Below are positions 45,776 through 58,725 of a stretch of 64,000 nt of DNA, piece after piece. The position numbers and the translations under genes are program-made. Within the stretch, counting starts at the first letter, position 1, and each line of letters opens with the position of its first letter. The DNA lies in NCBI GenBank assembly GCA_019914945.1, contig CM034099.1, positions 9,003,001-9,067,000 on the forward strand, given 5' to 3'. Under the pieces are notes generated by a model. The model had not been told where the DNA came from and did no database searches. It saw nothing but the letters and a program-made list of their open reading frames with translations. The DNA comes from Typha latifolia (taxonomy: Eukaryota; Streptophyta; Magnoliopsida; Poales; Typhaceae).

Positions 45776-48700
45776 CAGAGTCTTCCTGAAACAAAAGAAA
45801 CCGAAATCAATGCATGTGCCCTTGAGTTTTAATGAACTTTATAATTGAAATTGTAATGTTTAACTGGTACTTGGAAGCATAAAAAAAGGTACAGGACTTA
45901 TTTTAATTACAAGATGTCAGCTTTCAGCTGAATTCGGAATAGTCATTTAATGGTGCATATAGGTCTAGCAAGCTATTTTTTATCATGTTCATTGTAGGTG
46001 AGTAAACATGTTTTCAAAGGATTTATTCTTTTATAACTTGGCATCTTCATTTATGATGCTAACATTTTTCTCAAGTATGAGTTGGGGCTTATCAAACAAA
46101 TTGGCCAGGATCTGGTATTAAGCTTACTATGCTTGAGTATGTCCAGCCATGAACCAATGTTGACAACTTGAAATACAATAGTCGAGTATATGGTTGAATG
46201 GAAATGATACACATTGAGGTGAAATCCTTTTCCTTTGATCTCGACCAACACCTTAAGCCTTCTCTAAAGCAATCTCATTCTTCTAACAAGTGCTTAGTCA
46301 CTGATAAAATAATTCAAATTTCTCACCGGAGAGCATCTTTGCATAACTGCTTTGACTGTATCATAAATTTTCTTCATGTTGTCATTGAATAGAATTTCAC
46401 CAACTTTCTAATATAATTAATTAACATCATTGCATTCTGTAGTGCAATTATTAGATTCAGAAAGGTTAGCTCATTAGGCATGGGCCCCATGTAACAACCC
46501 AAGACTGCCTAGTATGTGTTCAACTAACTATGGTTTAGTCTGATCCTGGTTGGAACAAAATGGTGCTACAATTTAGATCAGCACAGAAAGATGTTTCAAT
46601 CTTGACATTTGACCAAACCTTTGCATAAGTAATAAAGTAATATATGGATGTTGGATGTTAGAAAGGTACTTCCTCTGCCCAAGGACACTTTTGGGCATTA
46701 TTGATGATTAAGGTCTGGTAGCTGCTTGCTTAAGGTTGTATTCTTTGATATTTCACTGTATCTCACATTTCAGAAGCATGGTTCTGGTTGTCAACTATCT
46801 AAATCGATGTTTAGTTTAAATGTGGGTATAAAAGATTTGATAAGATGATTCATAGTAGTTATGCATGTGGGAAGCATAAAGTAAATGGAAAGGTGTGTAC
46901 AATTGTTTGGTTTAGGGAGCTCATTCCATTGCTTTCGAATTTTCAGAGATGTTGGCTTGGTGACTGTATGCATCTATTTTTATTGGCACGGAGTATATGG
47001 ACTGCTTCCTGTGGTCATATTACGTTTATAAATTCATCTTGTCTGTGATTATTTCTGCATAATCTTAATTTTTTAACAAAAACATGAAGCTACTCAAACT
47101 TTTTTGTGGGTCGAAAGATCCTTCTTTCGTTTCTTTCTTAATCATTTCTTGGAGTGATGCTGTTTTCAGCTGCTTTTTTCTTCTCTTTCTCGTTGTTAAC
47201 TCACATAGATCTTGTGGTATGCATGTGTTTGCAGATGTCTAAGCATTCATAAAATGCTGTTTGTTTCACTTGATGGATCTGGAGACTTTCATATCTAAGG
47301 CGAGTTTTGGGTCTAGGGTAACCCTGGTAATGATTACATCTGAAAATTATTCATACACCACCAACCAACAATACGTCTTCCTTTCGTCAGTAAAATCTGG
47401 ACTTTGTGATCTGTTTTGTAGCAACAGGGTTCATGTTTATGAGGTTGTACTCTTATTGATTTTATTAATTATTACTTGAAGTTGATTTCTCGTGTTTGGA
47501 TGTGTTTAAAAGCCATAAATTGCTGCTGGAAGTGAGAATTTGAACTCCAAGCAGAGAACCAGGTTTCTCAACTTATAGGCAAGTTTGCATATCGATATCT
47601 ATCTTTTTAATTATTTTTTTACCTCTTTATTTTAGGGTTTGTTTGGATTAGCGAGCTTGAGTGAGATGGCCTCAGCTCGATTGCAACTTTTTTTCAACTC
47701 GAACTCAGTCCAATCTCGGAGATGAGCTAGAAAAGGTTAGCTTGAGTTGGCTCGTCTCAAGCTTAGCTCGAGCTAAAGCTAGCCTAATAGGCATAAGAAA
47801 AAAAAAATGCATGAAAGCCAAGTTAGGATGATAAAAATCCAGAAAGCTAAAATTAGCCATTACAAATAACTAATTACCCAACAAAAGTCTTGAAAGCCAA
47901 TATCATAATCAAATGCAATATATGCATTAACACATGAATATATATATATATAGTAATTCTTTGACTATGTGAGAATTAAGTTTATCTTAGAAAGATTTTA
48001 AAGGAAAAGGAGAATTTTCCCACGCAAGTATTAAGATGATTTTATTAAAGAAAATATTTTCATGAAAAATACCCTTCTTTTCTACACTCCTTTCCTCACT
48101 CTCTTCCCTCTTTTTCTCTCCCTTCCCCATCTCTTCTCCCTCTCCTATTACAATTCTCCTCTCCTCCACCTTCTCTACCCACCACCACCTTCTCCTCCTC
48201 CGACTCTCATCTCTCTTCTTTATTCTTTTCTCTTTTTGTTTCTCCGAGATTTCCTATACTACCCAAAAATGATAAATTAAACCAATCCTAAAGAAAATAA
48301 CTCTATAGGATCCCTTACTTGCATTTTTCATTTCCTACATACTGAAATTCCTACGAATTTTTCTTCTAACTTTCCCAAATCAGGCAGTTAGTATTGAAGG
48401 CATTATGCTCAATTAATGTAAACCACATAGAATATATATATATAACTAATGTTTGAGTGTTGAGTAAGAAAATAATATCTTGGTGATCTATCAAGGAGTT
48501 TTATCCAAGTCCTCCTCAAATCCTCTTCTTTTATCCATAAGAAACAGAGTGATGCTTTAATCAGATTTTAAATGTTTCCTCGCAAGAAATGAGGAAAGAG
48601 TCGATAAGGATATTTTTTTGGTTATTTTTGGAGCTAAAAGATGCATAAGATAATCATATTCTTAATGGGCCCTAAAGAAATTACCATAAACTTGAAAGAA

Positions 48701-48932
48701 AACATCAATTAATGCAACAACTTACTGCACTAACTTTACTCATTCCATTATGTAAGGAAGTCATATCCAATTTCTAAACTATACTTTATAAAATAAAATA
48801 AAAATAAAAAAAAGAAGAAGAAAGAAGAATAAAAACAAAAAAACTCCAACTAACAGCAGCACTACTTACTACTACTGACACAATGATATACCATCAACAT
48901 ATAGCCTAATTTTGATCCACTCCTGCACCCTT
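45776..48932. other. Intergenic spacer
   Basis: No gene is recognised. Noted items: an 'agctcgag'-rich repeat fragment at about 47650-47780, a pyrimidine-rich tract at 48080-48245, and TA microsatellites at about 47938-47952 and 48435-48445. The last part (48750-48930) is A-rich and probably contains the 3' untranslated region of the minus-strand NAC gene. Confidence 0.5.
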
Positions 48933-51900
48933 TCAGTATTGAGCCCAGTATCCCTCAAGGTCCCCACAGGGTTCCAAATTCTGGTACCTATATCCGGTCC
49001 CGGCGGCGCCGACATCGCCGCCGAATCCGCCGTCGCCCGTCATGACACAATTGGCGAGCACCGGCATAGGCTGCTCCGGCGCGACCTGGACCGTCGCATG
49101 ATTCAACTGCTGCTGCATTGCACGTAGGACCGGCGGCGACGGTGGTGGGCCCCCGAGGTTCAAGTTGAGGCCGGAGAGGGTGAACGGCGCCGCGGACCCC
49201 ACGAAGCTAGGGTGGGGCTGTATGTGGGGGTTCATGCCCGGGGTACCCCTGGCGAAGCGAGACAGCTCAGCGAAGTCGGCAGTGGATAGGTAGGCCCCTC
49301 GGGAGAAAGGGTCCGTGTGGACCAATGAGGGGTGGATGGGTGGGCCCATGTCCAGGGTGTACGTGTGGGCCCGGGGGTGGGTGTTGGATGGGTACTTCTT
49401 GCCGCCGGAGCTCTTCATAAACACGCGGCACACCACCCATTCGTCCTGCGTTACGTGCACGCGTGCATGCATGCATGCGTCCAAATGTGAGTTCCAAAGA
49501 AGTCGGTTTTAGACGTGCAGGATAACAATGCTATCTTTTTAACTATCCAACGTAGGTTTAATTCTATTTTTTACCTCCCAATCTTCACTATTCCAATACA
49601 ACAGCAAATAAAATAAATAAAAGCCTACAATTTGCCCGTGAAATGAAGTTTTTAACCAAAATAGGTCTACATAAAATTTTATTTATCAGAATGGTCCACC
49701 AATAAAATTTAGAGAAAATTATATTTTACCATCCTAAAGTTAGGCCTAAATTTATTTTACCATTGTATAGTTTTATTTGTGTCGCTTTACTTCCTTATAG
49801 TTATATTCAAACTAAAATCGTTAATTTGTAATCATATTCAACCGGCATACTGATTGAATTTGAAAATATTCATTAGAGATAAAGTTGTAGATAATTGAAT
49901 AAGCTTTCAAATACACTTAAAACTGTGCCGATCAAATTTTAAATAAAAAATTTATTGATAATTATCTAAAATTTGATTGGTACTATTTTAAATGTGTTGA
50001 AAAGCTTATCAAATTATCTACAATTTTGTCTCTAATGATATTTTTAAATTTGACCTATAGATTAGTTAAATATGGTAAAAAAAGTAATAATTTCAATTTG
50101 AATATAATTATAAGGAGATAAATAATACAAATAAAATTATACGAGGATGAAATAAATTTAGGCTTAACCATTAGAGGGTGTAAAAGTAGTTTTATCTAAA
50201 ATTTATTATTAAAGAGGGCCTATTTTGTCCAGCTTAACTGTCATGTCATAAGCCAATAGTAAAATCACTAAATTATTAAGCGATTATATAAAAGATAAAC
50301 TGCTGAACAATTTAGTAGTTTTACTATTCATAAAATGCTAAACAATTTAGCATTTTACATATAGAGTACTCAATACTTAACATATAGAATGTTGAGCACA
50401 CTACGTGGGAAAAATAGAATATTCTTTTCATTTTAATAAAGCACCGAATTGTTTAGCATTTTATGAATATGAAATCATTAAACTGTTCAATAATTTATTT
50501 TTTATATAAATCGCTAAATAATTTAACACTTTTACTATTGACTTCTATATAAACCGTTGAACAATTCAATAGTTTTACTATTCATAAACACTAAACAATT
50601 CAGTGGTTCACATATAGGGTACTCAATGCTTAACATATAGAATGTTGAGCACACTACGTGGGAAAAATAGAGTATTCTTTTCATTTTAATAAAGCACCGA
50701 ATTGTTTAGCATTTTATGAATATGAAATCATTAAACTGTTCAACAATTTATTTTTTATATAAATCGCTAAATAATTTAACACTTTTACTATTGACTTCTA
50801 TATAAACCGTTGAACAATTCAATAGTTTTACTATTCATAAACACTAAGCAATTCAGTGGTTCACATATAGAGTACTCAATGCTTAACAGATAAGGTACTC
50901 AACATGCTATACAGGAAAAAGAAAATATTCTTCTTCTTTTAGCGCTGAATTATTTAGCATTTTATGAATAGTGAAATCATTGAAATGTTTAATAATTTTT
51001 TTCTATATAAACCGCTAAACAATTCAGCGTTTTCACTGTTGACTTATAGTATAGCAACTAAGTTGGATCAAAAAACATTGTGGATAGACAAAATAAATAA
51101 ATTTGAGGAGGCTAATTTTGGTAAATACTTTGTGAAATTTTACAAACTCTACCCTCTACATTTTAAACAGTATATGAGACAAATTGTATGTTTTTATTTC
51201 TTGGGGGTGTAATAGGATATTAGGTCATAATGCAGAGGTGAAAAATATACTTAATGCTAAAAATGTAACTGGTTTATGATAAATGTCTTTGGTGTTGAAT
51301 TTTATGCAACTAGAATAGTATTTATGCTTGTACTTATGCATTTAATTACATTACATATGCTCTTGACTTCTTGCATACATGAAGAAACTTTTGAGACATT
51401 CTAAATTCAAATAGCATAAGTTGACTGATACTTTGAAAGCATTAATTCTGCTTGAAATCAAAGCATGTAAAAGGCATGAATGCTTGATAATATCTACATA
51501 TAGTAGAATCATGATGCCATTTTATATGATTGTTTTAATTTTTTTAATTTGTGTATTGTTGTGATGATTTATGACAATATCTTTATAAGTCTACCATTTC
51601 TCCCTATATATCTTTTAGTAAAACACAACCATAAACATATGTAGAATATGTATGTAAATGCATTAAAAAAAATTACCTTGTTGGATTTAGAGACAGATTT
51701 AGAATGCAGTCTGTATTCATGCATGACCCAATTTGTCTTCTCTCCTCTTGGAGCTCTTCCCTTATAGAAGACCAGGGTCTTCTTCATCCCTACCAGCTCG
51801 TTGGTCTGACTGCCGTAGATCTCCTTGTCCTTGCCAGTAGTCTTCCAGTAGCCGGCACTCGTCGCTCGGTTAGTTCGGATGCCGGTCGGGTACTTGCGGT

Positions 51901-52152
51901 CTCGTAGGCTAAAGAAGTACCACTCTTTCTCTCCCATCTTTGCCTTGCCTGGTTGGTGAAAGAGAATGTTAAAAGAGTTAATTTTTAGTTAGTGCAGATG
52001 GATTAAGACGATATTAAGATAACGTGAAGGATTTAGAAGTGTCAAAAGTGAGTAAAGATAATTTATAGAACTTGGAGGGAGAGAAGTATAAGTTTCCCTG
52101 CATCATCTTAGCTTGTAATAGCAACAGCTAACCACCAAGCTAATATAAACAA

Positions 52153-52217
<65 letters not shown>

Positions 52218-53847
52218 ACACACATACACACACAAACTAATATATATATATATATATATTCTTGTGTACATGTGGAAGTCAACTCTTATAAAAGAAGCAT
52301 AATTTTGTGAGGCAATATAAGAGCTTTTATATTTTGAGATAAGACAATAAAAGAGTTATCCATGGCCTATATTTTCTTAGATAAAGTAAAGAAAATATTA
52401 AGCATGACAAACACTCCATTAGTTCTTTCCTCCAGCCTAATTATGCTGATCTCTATGTGGGGGGAGAAATATCTGAAAATAGTTTTATTGAGAAAAGAGA
52501 TTTTTGCAGGAAGTTGGATTATAGATGGCATGCTAGGGATAGCAATTGATTATAGATGGGATGAAAATGAGAAGAAGTGGTATACTTCATAAGAGTAACA
52601 AGTTTTTTAATTTACTTCCTAAAGTAAATTAAAAACTTTATTTATCAGATTAAAAAATTAAGCAGGTGCCTTGGCCCATAAATAATTGTCTAGTTGACTA
52701 GCTATAGGCTACCAGACAACTTGAGTAATAGCTTAAGGTAATTGGATTATATTCCTTAGTTCAAATATCTAGGAAATCAACATCTACATATGAAAATGTG
52801 TAAGGTTTTATGATTCATTGGGAAAAGAAAACTTATTTGAAGTTCGTGGATAACGAAACAAGTGTTCATTCAGATGCTCTAGATTTATTAACGTAACCAG
52901 CTCTCAGCCACAAAATCAGGTAGAGAAAAGAAATCGTTCATTGTTAAGAGTATAAAACAAGAAACAAGATAATATATATATATATTTTTTTTTATTTTAT
53001 TTTTAGAAAAGATAAAAACAAGAAAACAAGATCTACTTTGAGAAATTTCTAGCTTTCTACGTTGTGCTTGTGTGTGCACTTGGATATAAAGTTTATCATG
53101 GAACAGAAGAGGAGATTAGAAAAAGGAACCCTAAAATAATTTTGTTGAAACAACTCAAATGATTAATTCATCTTTGAAGATATATAGTACTATACGCCAT
53201 CAAAGCGATACAAGAAACAGAAAGACTACATGGATAGATAGCAGGGTAGTATGTGTGTTACTCTACAATTTAATCTAAGAAATCGTCGTCGGATTCCCCC
53301 CTATAAGGATGCAATTCTTACAAGTGGTACAGTATTATACCGACGTGCAAAGAAAAGAAAAATAGAGTCATGTGAATCAAGAGAGCCATGCATGCGTGTT
53401 ATATATTCTATAAGATATCTAGAAGATTAAGTTTGGCTGAGCCATAATTTTAATAGGTTCAAGTGGATTATTAATTTTAGAATTCATACAAGTGGATCAT
53501 TTTCTTTTAACTTGGTGATCATATAATATATATATATATATATGATCTCTTGAAAGATCCTTGCACCAAATAATTTGCATCCTTGTGCTCATGAACAATT
53601 AATTGAGGGATGCTCTTGTTGCAAACAACAGAAACCAAAGATTTTTAAGTAAGAAAGGATTCAAACTTGTACCTGGTAGATCCCATGGCTCGCACTTATT
53701 GAGATCGACCTCTGCGATCGCTCTCGCACTGAAATTGGCCTCGGAGAGCTTGTGTGTCAGGTAGTAAGTAATAAGCTCTTCGTCAGTTGGATGAAACCTG
53801 AAACCAGGAGGTAAAGACTCTTCCTTCCCTTTTCCCTCCATTTCCAT
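48933..53847 (-). CDS. NAC-domain transcription factor (NAM/CUC/ANAC100-like)
   Basis: This nuclear DNA-binding regulator of development or senescence has three exons (53847-53673, 51948-51677, 49445-48933; phases 1 and 0) giving 319 codons. The NAC domain is complete across the first two exons and the start of the third: [58 protein letters not shown] and [36 protein letters not shown] then [20 protein letters not shown] (150-158). The C-terminal half is Pro/Gly-rich ([11 protein letters not shown]), has [16 protein letters not shown] and ends LEGYWAQY, as in transactivating NACs. Intron positions are those typical of NAC genes. The start [10 protein letters not shown] is preceded by a CT/GA-rich leader. 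Exon 3 is strikingly GC-rich compared with its surroundings. Domain structure suggests the CUC/NAM/ORE1 subgroup; the exact orthologue is not settled. Confidence 0.93.
49660..50240. repeat. Long foldback (inverted repeat) in NAC intron 2
   Basis: The left arm from about 49700 ('aataaaatttagagaaaatt', 'gcctaaatttatttta', 'ataattttatttgt'-like, 'ccttatagttatattcaaa') is repeated in inverse order and orientation in the right arm to about 50207 ('tttgaatataattataagg', 'aaataaatttaggc', 'ctaaaatttatt'). The arms meet around 49960. Arms are about 250 bp with moderate identity. It has no coding capacity and resembles a foldback or Mutator-type MITE. Confidence 0.7.
50330..51030. repeat. Tandem repeat, period about 253 bp, about 2.7 copies
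   Basis: The phrase 'gttgagcacactacgtggg' occurs at 50391 and 50644, and a diverged third version ('ctcaacatgctatacagg') near 50897. The first two units are almost identical. Each unit contains several short inverted words of the type CTAAACAATTTAGCA. It directly follows the foldback repeat in NAC intron 2. Confidence 0.8.
52157..52213. repeat. (CT)n microsatellite in NAC intron 1
   Basis: Uninterrupted run of about 28 CT units, followed by CA and TA runs to 52258. Confidence 0.95.
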
Positions 53848-54029
53848 TCTCCTCCTCCTCCTCCTCCTTTATTTGTATACGATCACCACTTCAACCTCTA
53901 TATCAAACTATGGGCATGCATAAAATATCAGAATTCTGGTGGAGAATTAGTATATACTTTGGAGGTGAAAGAAAACAATACCAAGATCACAACTAGTAAA
54001 CAAGGACTAGATGTTATAATTGGAAGAGA

Positions 54030-54031
<2 letters not shown>

Positions 54032-54093
<62 letters not shown>
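54032..54093. repeat. (GA)n microsatellite upstream of the NAC start
   Basis: About 31 GA units lie 185-245 bp upstream of the NAC ATG (reading as CT on the gene strand). GAGA/CT tracts in plant leaders and promoters bind BPC factors; whether this one does is unknown. Confidence 0.9.
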
Positions 54094-54096
<3 letters not shown>

Positions 54097-54484
54097 AGTA
54101 AGGGTAACCGAACAACAAGAAGGATAAATAGGGGGAATGATCTGGTTACTGATGGACTTGTTAATTGAAGCTCTTAGCTTTGGTCCTCACAATGGCAAAG
54201 AAGGTTGAGATATAAGCTTCTTGTTTTCATGTGTACTGATGAAGCTTTTACCAACCAAGGGTCTTCACTCACAAGATGCTGACTGATCACAAAGTGCAAT
54301 ATCTTCCAATTAGTAGTGGTCATCAAATTAAAGAGTGCATGGGTGGTGACCAGGTTGTCTTCTCCTACTATTCTAAGTTTACTCCTCCACCCATAAATAC
54401 GTATCTCTTGATAAAAATATTATTATATTGATGCCATGAGCAATTATTCTTTAAAATTTTCACTTCAAAAAAAAAGAAAAAAAA

Positions 54485-54960
54485 AACCATCGCGAAGGGT
54501 AAAGTCGTCATTTCAGGGGACCTCTAGAGTGGGGATTGAGGAGAAAACGAGACGAAATGCAGCAACCGACTCATGTTCTGACCGAAATACCCCCCGGCCC
54601 GGGGTGCAGTCAGCAGCACACCACGTGCGGGGCGGACCCTACATGAGCCATTTCGTCCCGTGCTGTCCATAGCCAATAATGGTTTGCCACGTCATTCGGC
54701 CCCACAGCGGAGTCACCCCCCTGTCCATTTGACCCGGGGGGCAGTCGGTCAGAGGAGCCGGGTCGGGGTCCCCCCACGCCCGAACCGCCGCCAATAAAAT
54801 AAAGACAAAATCCCCCAACCTTATACATGGAATCGTTCCCACTTGTCTACTCTCCCTCTCTCTCTCCCCCTTTGGATCCTCCTTGATGTCCACAAAATTA
54901 GGGTTTTGTGGGGGGTACATAGAACGTGCTTTGGGTACCCCAAAACTTACCTTAGCTAAC
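54485..54960 (-). promoter_or_regulatory. GC-rich upstream region of the NAC gene with G-box
   Basis: A block at about 54490-54800 is far richer in G+C and CpG than its surroundings. It contains CCACGTGC (about 54619-54626), TGCCACGT (about 54686-54693) and several GGCCC/GGGCC words. It lies about 650-950 bp upstream of the NAC start codon and ends in a CT-rich stretch (54846-54870). The role as a distal promoter or enhancer is inferred from position and composition. Confidence 0.4.
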
Positions 54961-57900
54961 TTTTTCTCCCATTTTTAATTTATTCCTCAAAATTAATTCT
55001 TACAATTTTTTTTTTTTTTTGCAATCGGAAAATATCACTATGAATTCAATGCAGGCTAACATAAGTAGTATTGTTAGATATATCTAGTGCAGCAATCATG
55101 CATATTTAACGGCTTCAATCATATCTAAAAATATATACGAAGAGGTAGAAGGATTTAAGATAGCTGTCAGATGTACGCAATTGATATCATGTCATGCATC
55201 TGATAATGCACTCAAATCAATCAATATGAAATTAGTTTGCACTTAACCAAGCTCAGGTTCAAGTCTTAGTGTCTTAAGTTAGGGTTTGTTGGAGCATCAT
55301 CTAATAGCAATGATTCATTCACATAAGTATTCTATCATGTTTATAATTTGAATAGTGCTGTCCAAAACACATTCAATAGCTTTAAGTATTCAAAAAATAA
55401 AAATACGAAATGATCGTAGAATTTAAATTTGTATAGGGTGCATTGAATACATATAGAATTAGCTTGTGCGGAATCCTAATCCACTAGATATCTAACCAAG
55501 CTCCTAAATTTGGAGGTAAAAAGAAAAACAAAACTATTTCGAATAATGTCATAGGATGGTGTACGGGACACTTATTTTGGAAATATTTTCGACATATCAC
55601 CTATTTGAGAATAAATCCTGGAACGAAACCCTAGAAACAAATTACTCTAGAATGTTGGTGAGACTAACAAAACAAGTTCCTTTTTAATACTAAGTCGTCA
55701 TCAACGATCGGGCTTCTGTGGGTATATTTAGGTACCTCTATCAATGCGTTTCGATCTATTTTTGTCTTCAATGGGCAATGGCTACCTCTCGTGACTGATG
55801 CTTGTCCATTATTGTAGTGCTCTCCTTATTGTTGCTTTAATTTATTAGAAGACATTGATAGTTGAATGCTATTTTGAAGTTTGGGGGCAATAAGAGCAAG
55901 GATAAGTCCAGAAATTCTTTGATCTTTACTTACAACACTCATTCTTCCTTTATGTTATACTTTTTTGCTTGCTTAAATTAGGGGCTATTAATTGTTGGGT
56001 ACAGTTAGTTGATTCTTTTGACTCTTTTCAGTTCTTGTATCTTATTAGCTTTGTCATGTTGGGGGTAATGTTGATTTTTGAGTGCATTTGAATTTTTGTT
56101 CACAGGATTCTTGTTAAACGAGAGGATGCTGCTTCTTTCTTTATAATGGTAGGAGCAACCCAAATTAGGTGACAATTAGATAATACCCACAGTTAGAAAT
56201 TTGCTCATGAAATTAGAAGAACCTCACATACTATATTCTCAAAGGGAGGTAATGAATTTAACCCTAGAATAACTGCATAAAGTTTGTATAAGTTATATAT
56301 TTCAACAGTTACCAAATCTGCTTTGAACGACACAAGTGGATGAATCTTTTTCTCTCTTCACAAACTTCTTATAAGCGATAGATGGTGTTTAGGTTCTCAT
56401 GAAACAACATAAGGTTGCAGACTTGCAGTAGTATCATTTAAGGTAATGGAACTATTGATTTGCTAACCATTGTTGTTTCAGTACACTTTATCTGAACACG
56501 TACTTGATAATACCGATTTGCGTTAGCATGACAATTTTCATCGGTCACTGAATTCTAGATACAAATCCAGAAGAAAAGGGAAAAAAATATGCTCTATGTT
56601 ATATTAACAAGAAAACAACTTGGTTTTCTCTTGCTTCCTAACTGTTTGTGTTCCACATAGCGCAGACATCATCCTAGTTCAATATTCTCTCATTGTGATC
56701 AGGACATTAGTCATACAAGAAAGCCTTTGCAATGATAGTGAACTTCTTATATAAAATTGCGGTAGTGAACTTCTTTATGGAAAATTGATTAAATGCAATC
56801 GGAAATCCGTATCTACTTGGTTACGTAGCAAACACTTCATCACATGAAAGAAAGGTCATGTAAGTTTCCAACTCACCCTTATGCTTTGAGAATTCTATGC
56901 AGTATGCTAATCAACTCCACATGTTTATAATTTTTTCAGCAATTTCACACCTAAAAGGGATTAAAATCATATATTTAAGTTTGACTGAGTGCCTGATTGA
57001 TATATCTCCAAAGTTGTTTCTAAATTATGGCATGATCCAAATTTTTTATGATGTTTGGTGGATTCAATCTTTCAAAGAGGTTATGATCAGGACCATTTCT
57101 AACATCAATGAAAGATATTGCCAATCAGTTCTGCATCATAATGTACATCAAGAGACAATATTTCCTCTCTTTTTTGGGGGCTTTCTGATTAGTGGTAGCA
57201 CTTGATAACTAATATGACTCATTCAATTGTCCATAAGTGTTCAAAATCTATCACATACAATTCTATTTCATTTCTTAATATTTTTTGGAACTTGTTTCTT
57301 TTAAGGAAACCAAATACACTAGGATGATTATATTCATTAACACCATTTCTCATCTGCATAATTGAATACAGACGATATCATATATGTTAATTAATTTTGT
57401 AACACTTTCAGATCAGACAGTTGCAGATAACAGAGAAGTGTACCTAGATTTTTCTTCATTTCATATTTCCCCACAACCGTGTCTCTAACATGGTTGCTGC
57501 AGTCTGAATCATACTTCTACGAGTTGTTGGATCTTTTATTTTGAACAATATATTTGATATGTATCTAAGTTTCTTGTCAAACACTTCAAATAAGAAATCT
57601 TTGATGCTTCAACCTTGACGTGACAATTCTGAATGGTGCTTTCGTCTCAACTATATTGAACCTACAAATTCTGTTTAATCATCACCGTTTCTGATCATCT
57701 TCATCTGAAGTTTTAATTTTTGGAAGTTAATTATGTCTTTTCCCCTTCCTTAAGTGTGGGAAGTTATTAAACTAAAATTACATTATAACGAAAACCAGTT
57801 GCTTAAAATAAAACAATGGATGAAACGTGGTGAACTGGTGATACTATGATTGACAAGGGTTTATAATTATATATTCGAGACAACACTATGGTTCACGATC

Positions 57901-58725
57901 TCCAAAGATTATGTTCACATTGTGTATCCTTCTGAATGCCTAGCCTCTTCAGGTAGAGCCATCTTACCACAACAGTCCCTCAATTTGTAGACGAGATGTT
58001 AGAGACACGAAGACACAGCCAAAATGATATCATCTTCATGCAAAAGTATGCATCATACTCCATTGCATCTTTTTGTCGTCGTAATTATCAATGTCTATAT
58101 ATCACCCATTAGAGGTTGCAAACGTAACCTTCTACCTGACCAGGCCGTAATCTTTCTGGAAGCCTTTTCTCATTTGTCTTCATTAAAAACTGTCACACCT
58201 GAGGCAACACCTTATCAATAATAAATCAAATCATGAAGATATCCATATTTATGTTATAGTGGTGACACAGAAATATTTTCTGGGATAATATTTATGACCA
58301 AGTTTGATGTGTAACAATCTTCAATTATACATGTGAGACAAATGGTTGTAGGGTTTACAAATATTTTTAAATCTATTTTCTCTTGAACAAATCTTGTCTC
58401 TTTGATTTCCTTAAAATGAAATATTGATAGGCAGAAAGTCTATTGTTCTTCCATTCTGAAAGAGTGCTCTTAGATTGAAAAGCTCAATTGAAATCAACAA
58501 TGCCCTGTTTTTTGCTTAGGTTACCTAGAGACTAGATAAGAGTTAGATATACTAGTTTGTTATGAACTCAGACATGCTAATAGTAGGTCTACTTAGATAA
58601 GTAACAGGAATAGTCTTGTCAGGAGTGGTATATTAACCTTTATTTTTTGCAATAATTTAAGTAAAAATTGAATAATGAAGTAATATGTTTCGTGGATTAC
58701 TTGTCTAGTACTTCATATTAAGAAA

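Noticed and set aside
47640..47790. Repeated GAGCTCGAG-like words that could be a regulatory array.
   Set aside because: Pattern is that of a common degenerate plant repeat fragment; ends not definable and no gene nearby.
53959..54168. Frame containing a long (RE)n run.
   Set aside because: Translation of the GA microsatellite only.
54610..54920. Two minus-strand frames of 72 and 93 codons in the GC-rich upstream block.
   Set aside because: Overlapping frames in GC-rich DNA without conserved motifs; more likely regulatory or repeat sequence.
56897..58250. Possible retrotransposon pol remnant, suggested by protein-like frames and many short ORFs.
   Set aside because: No reverse transcriptase, integrase or protease motif could be identified on either strand.
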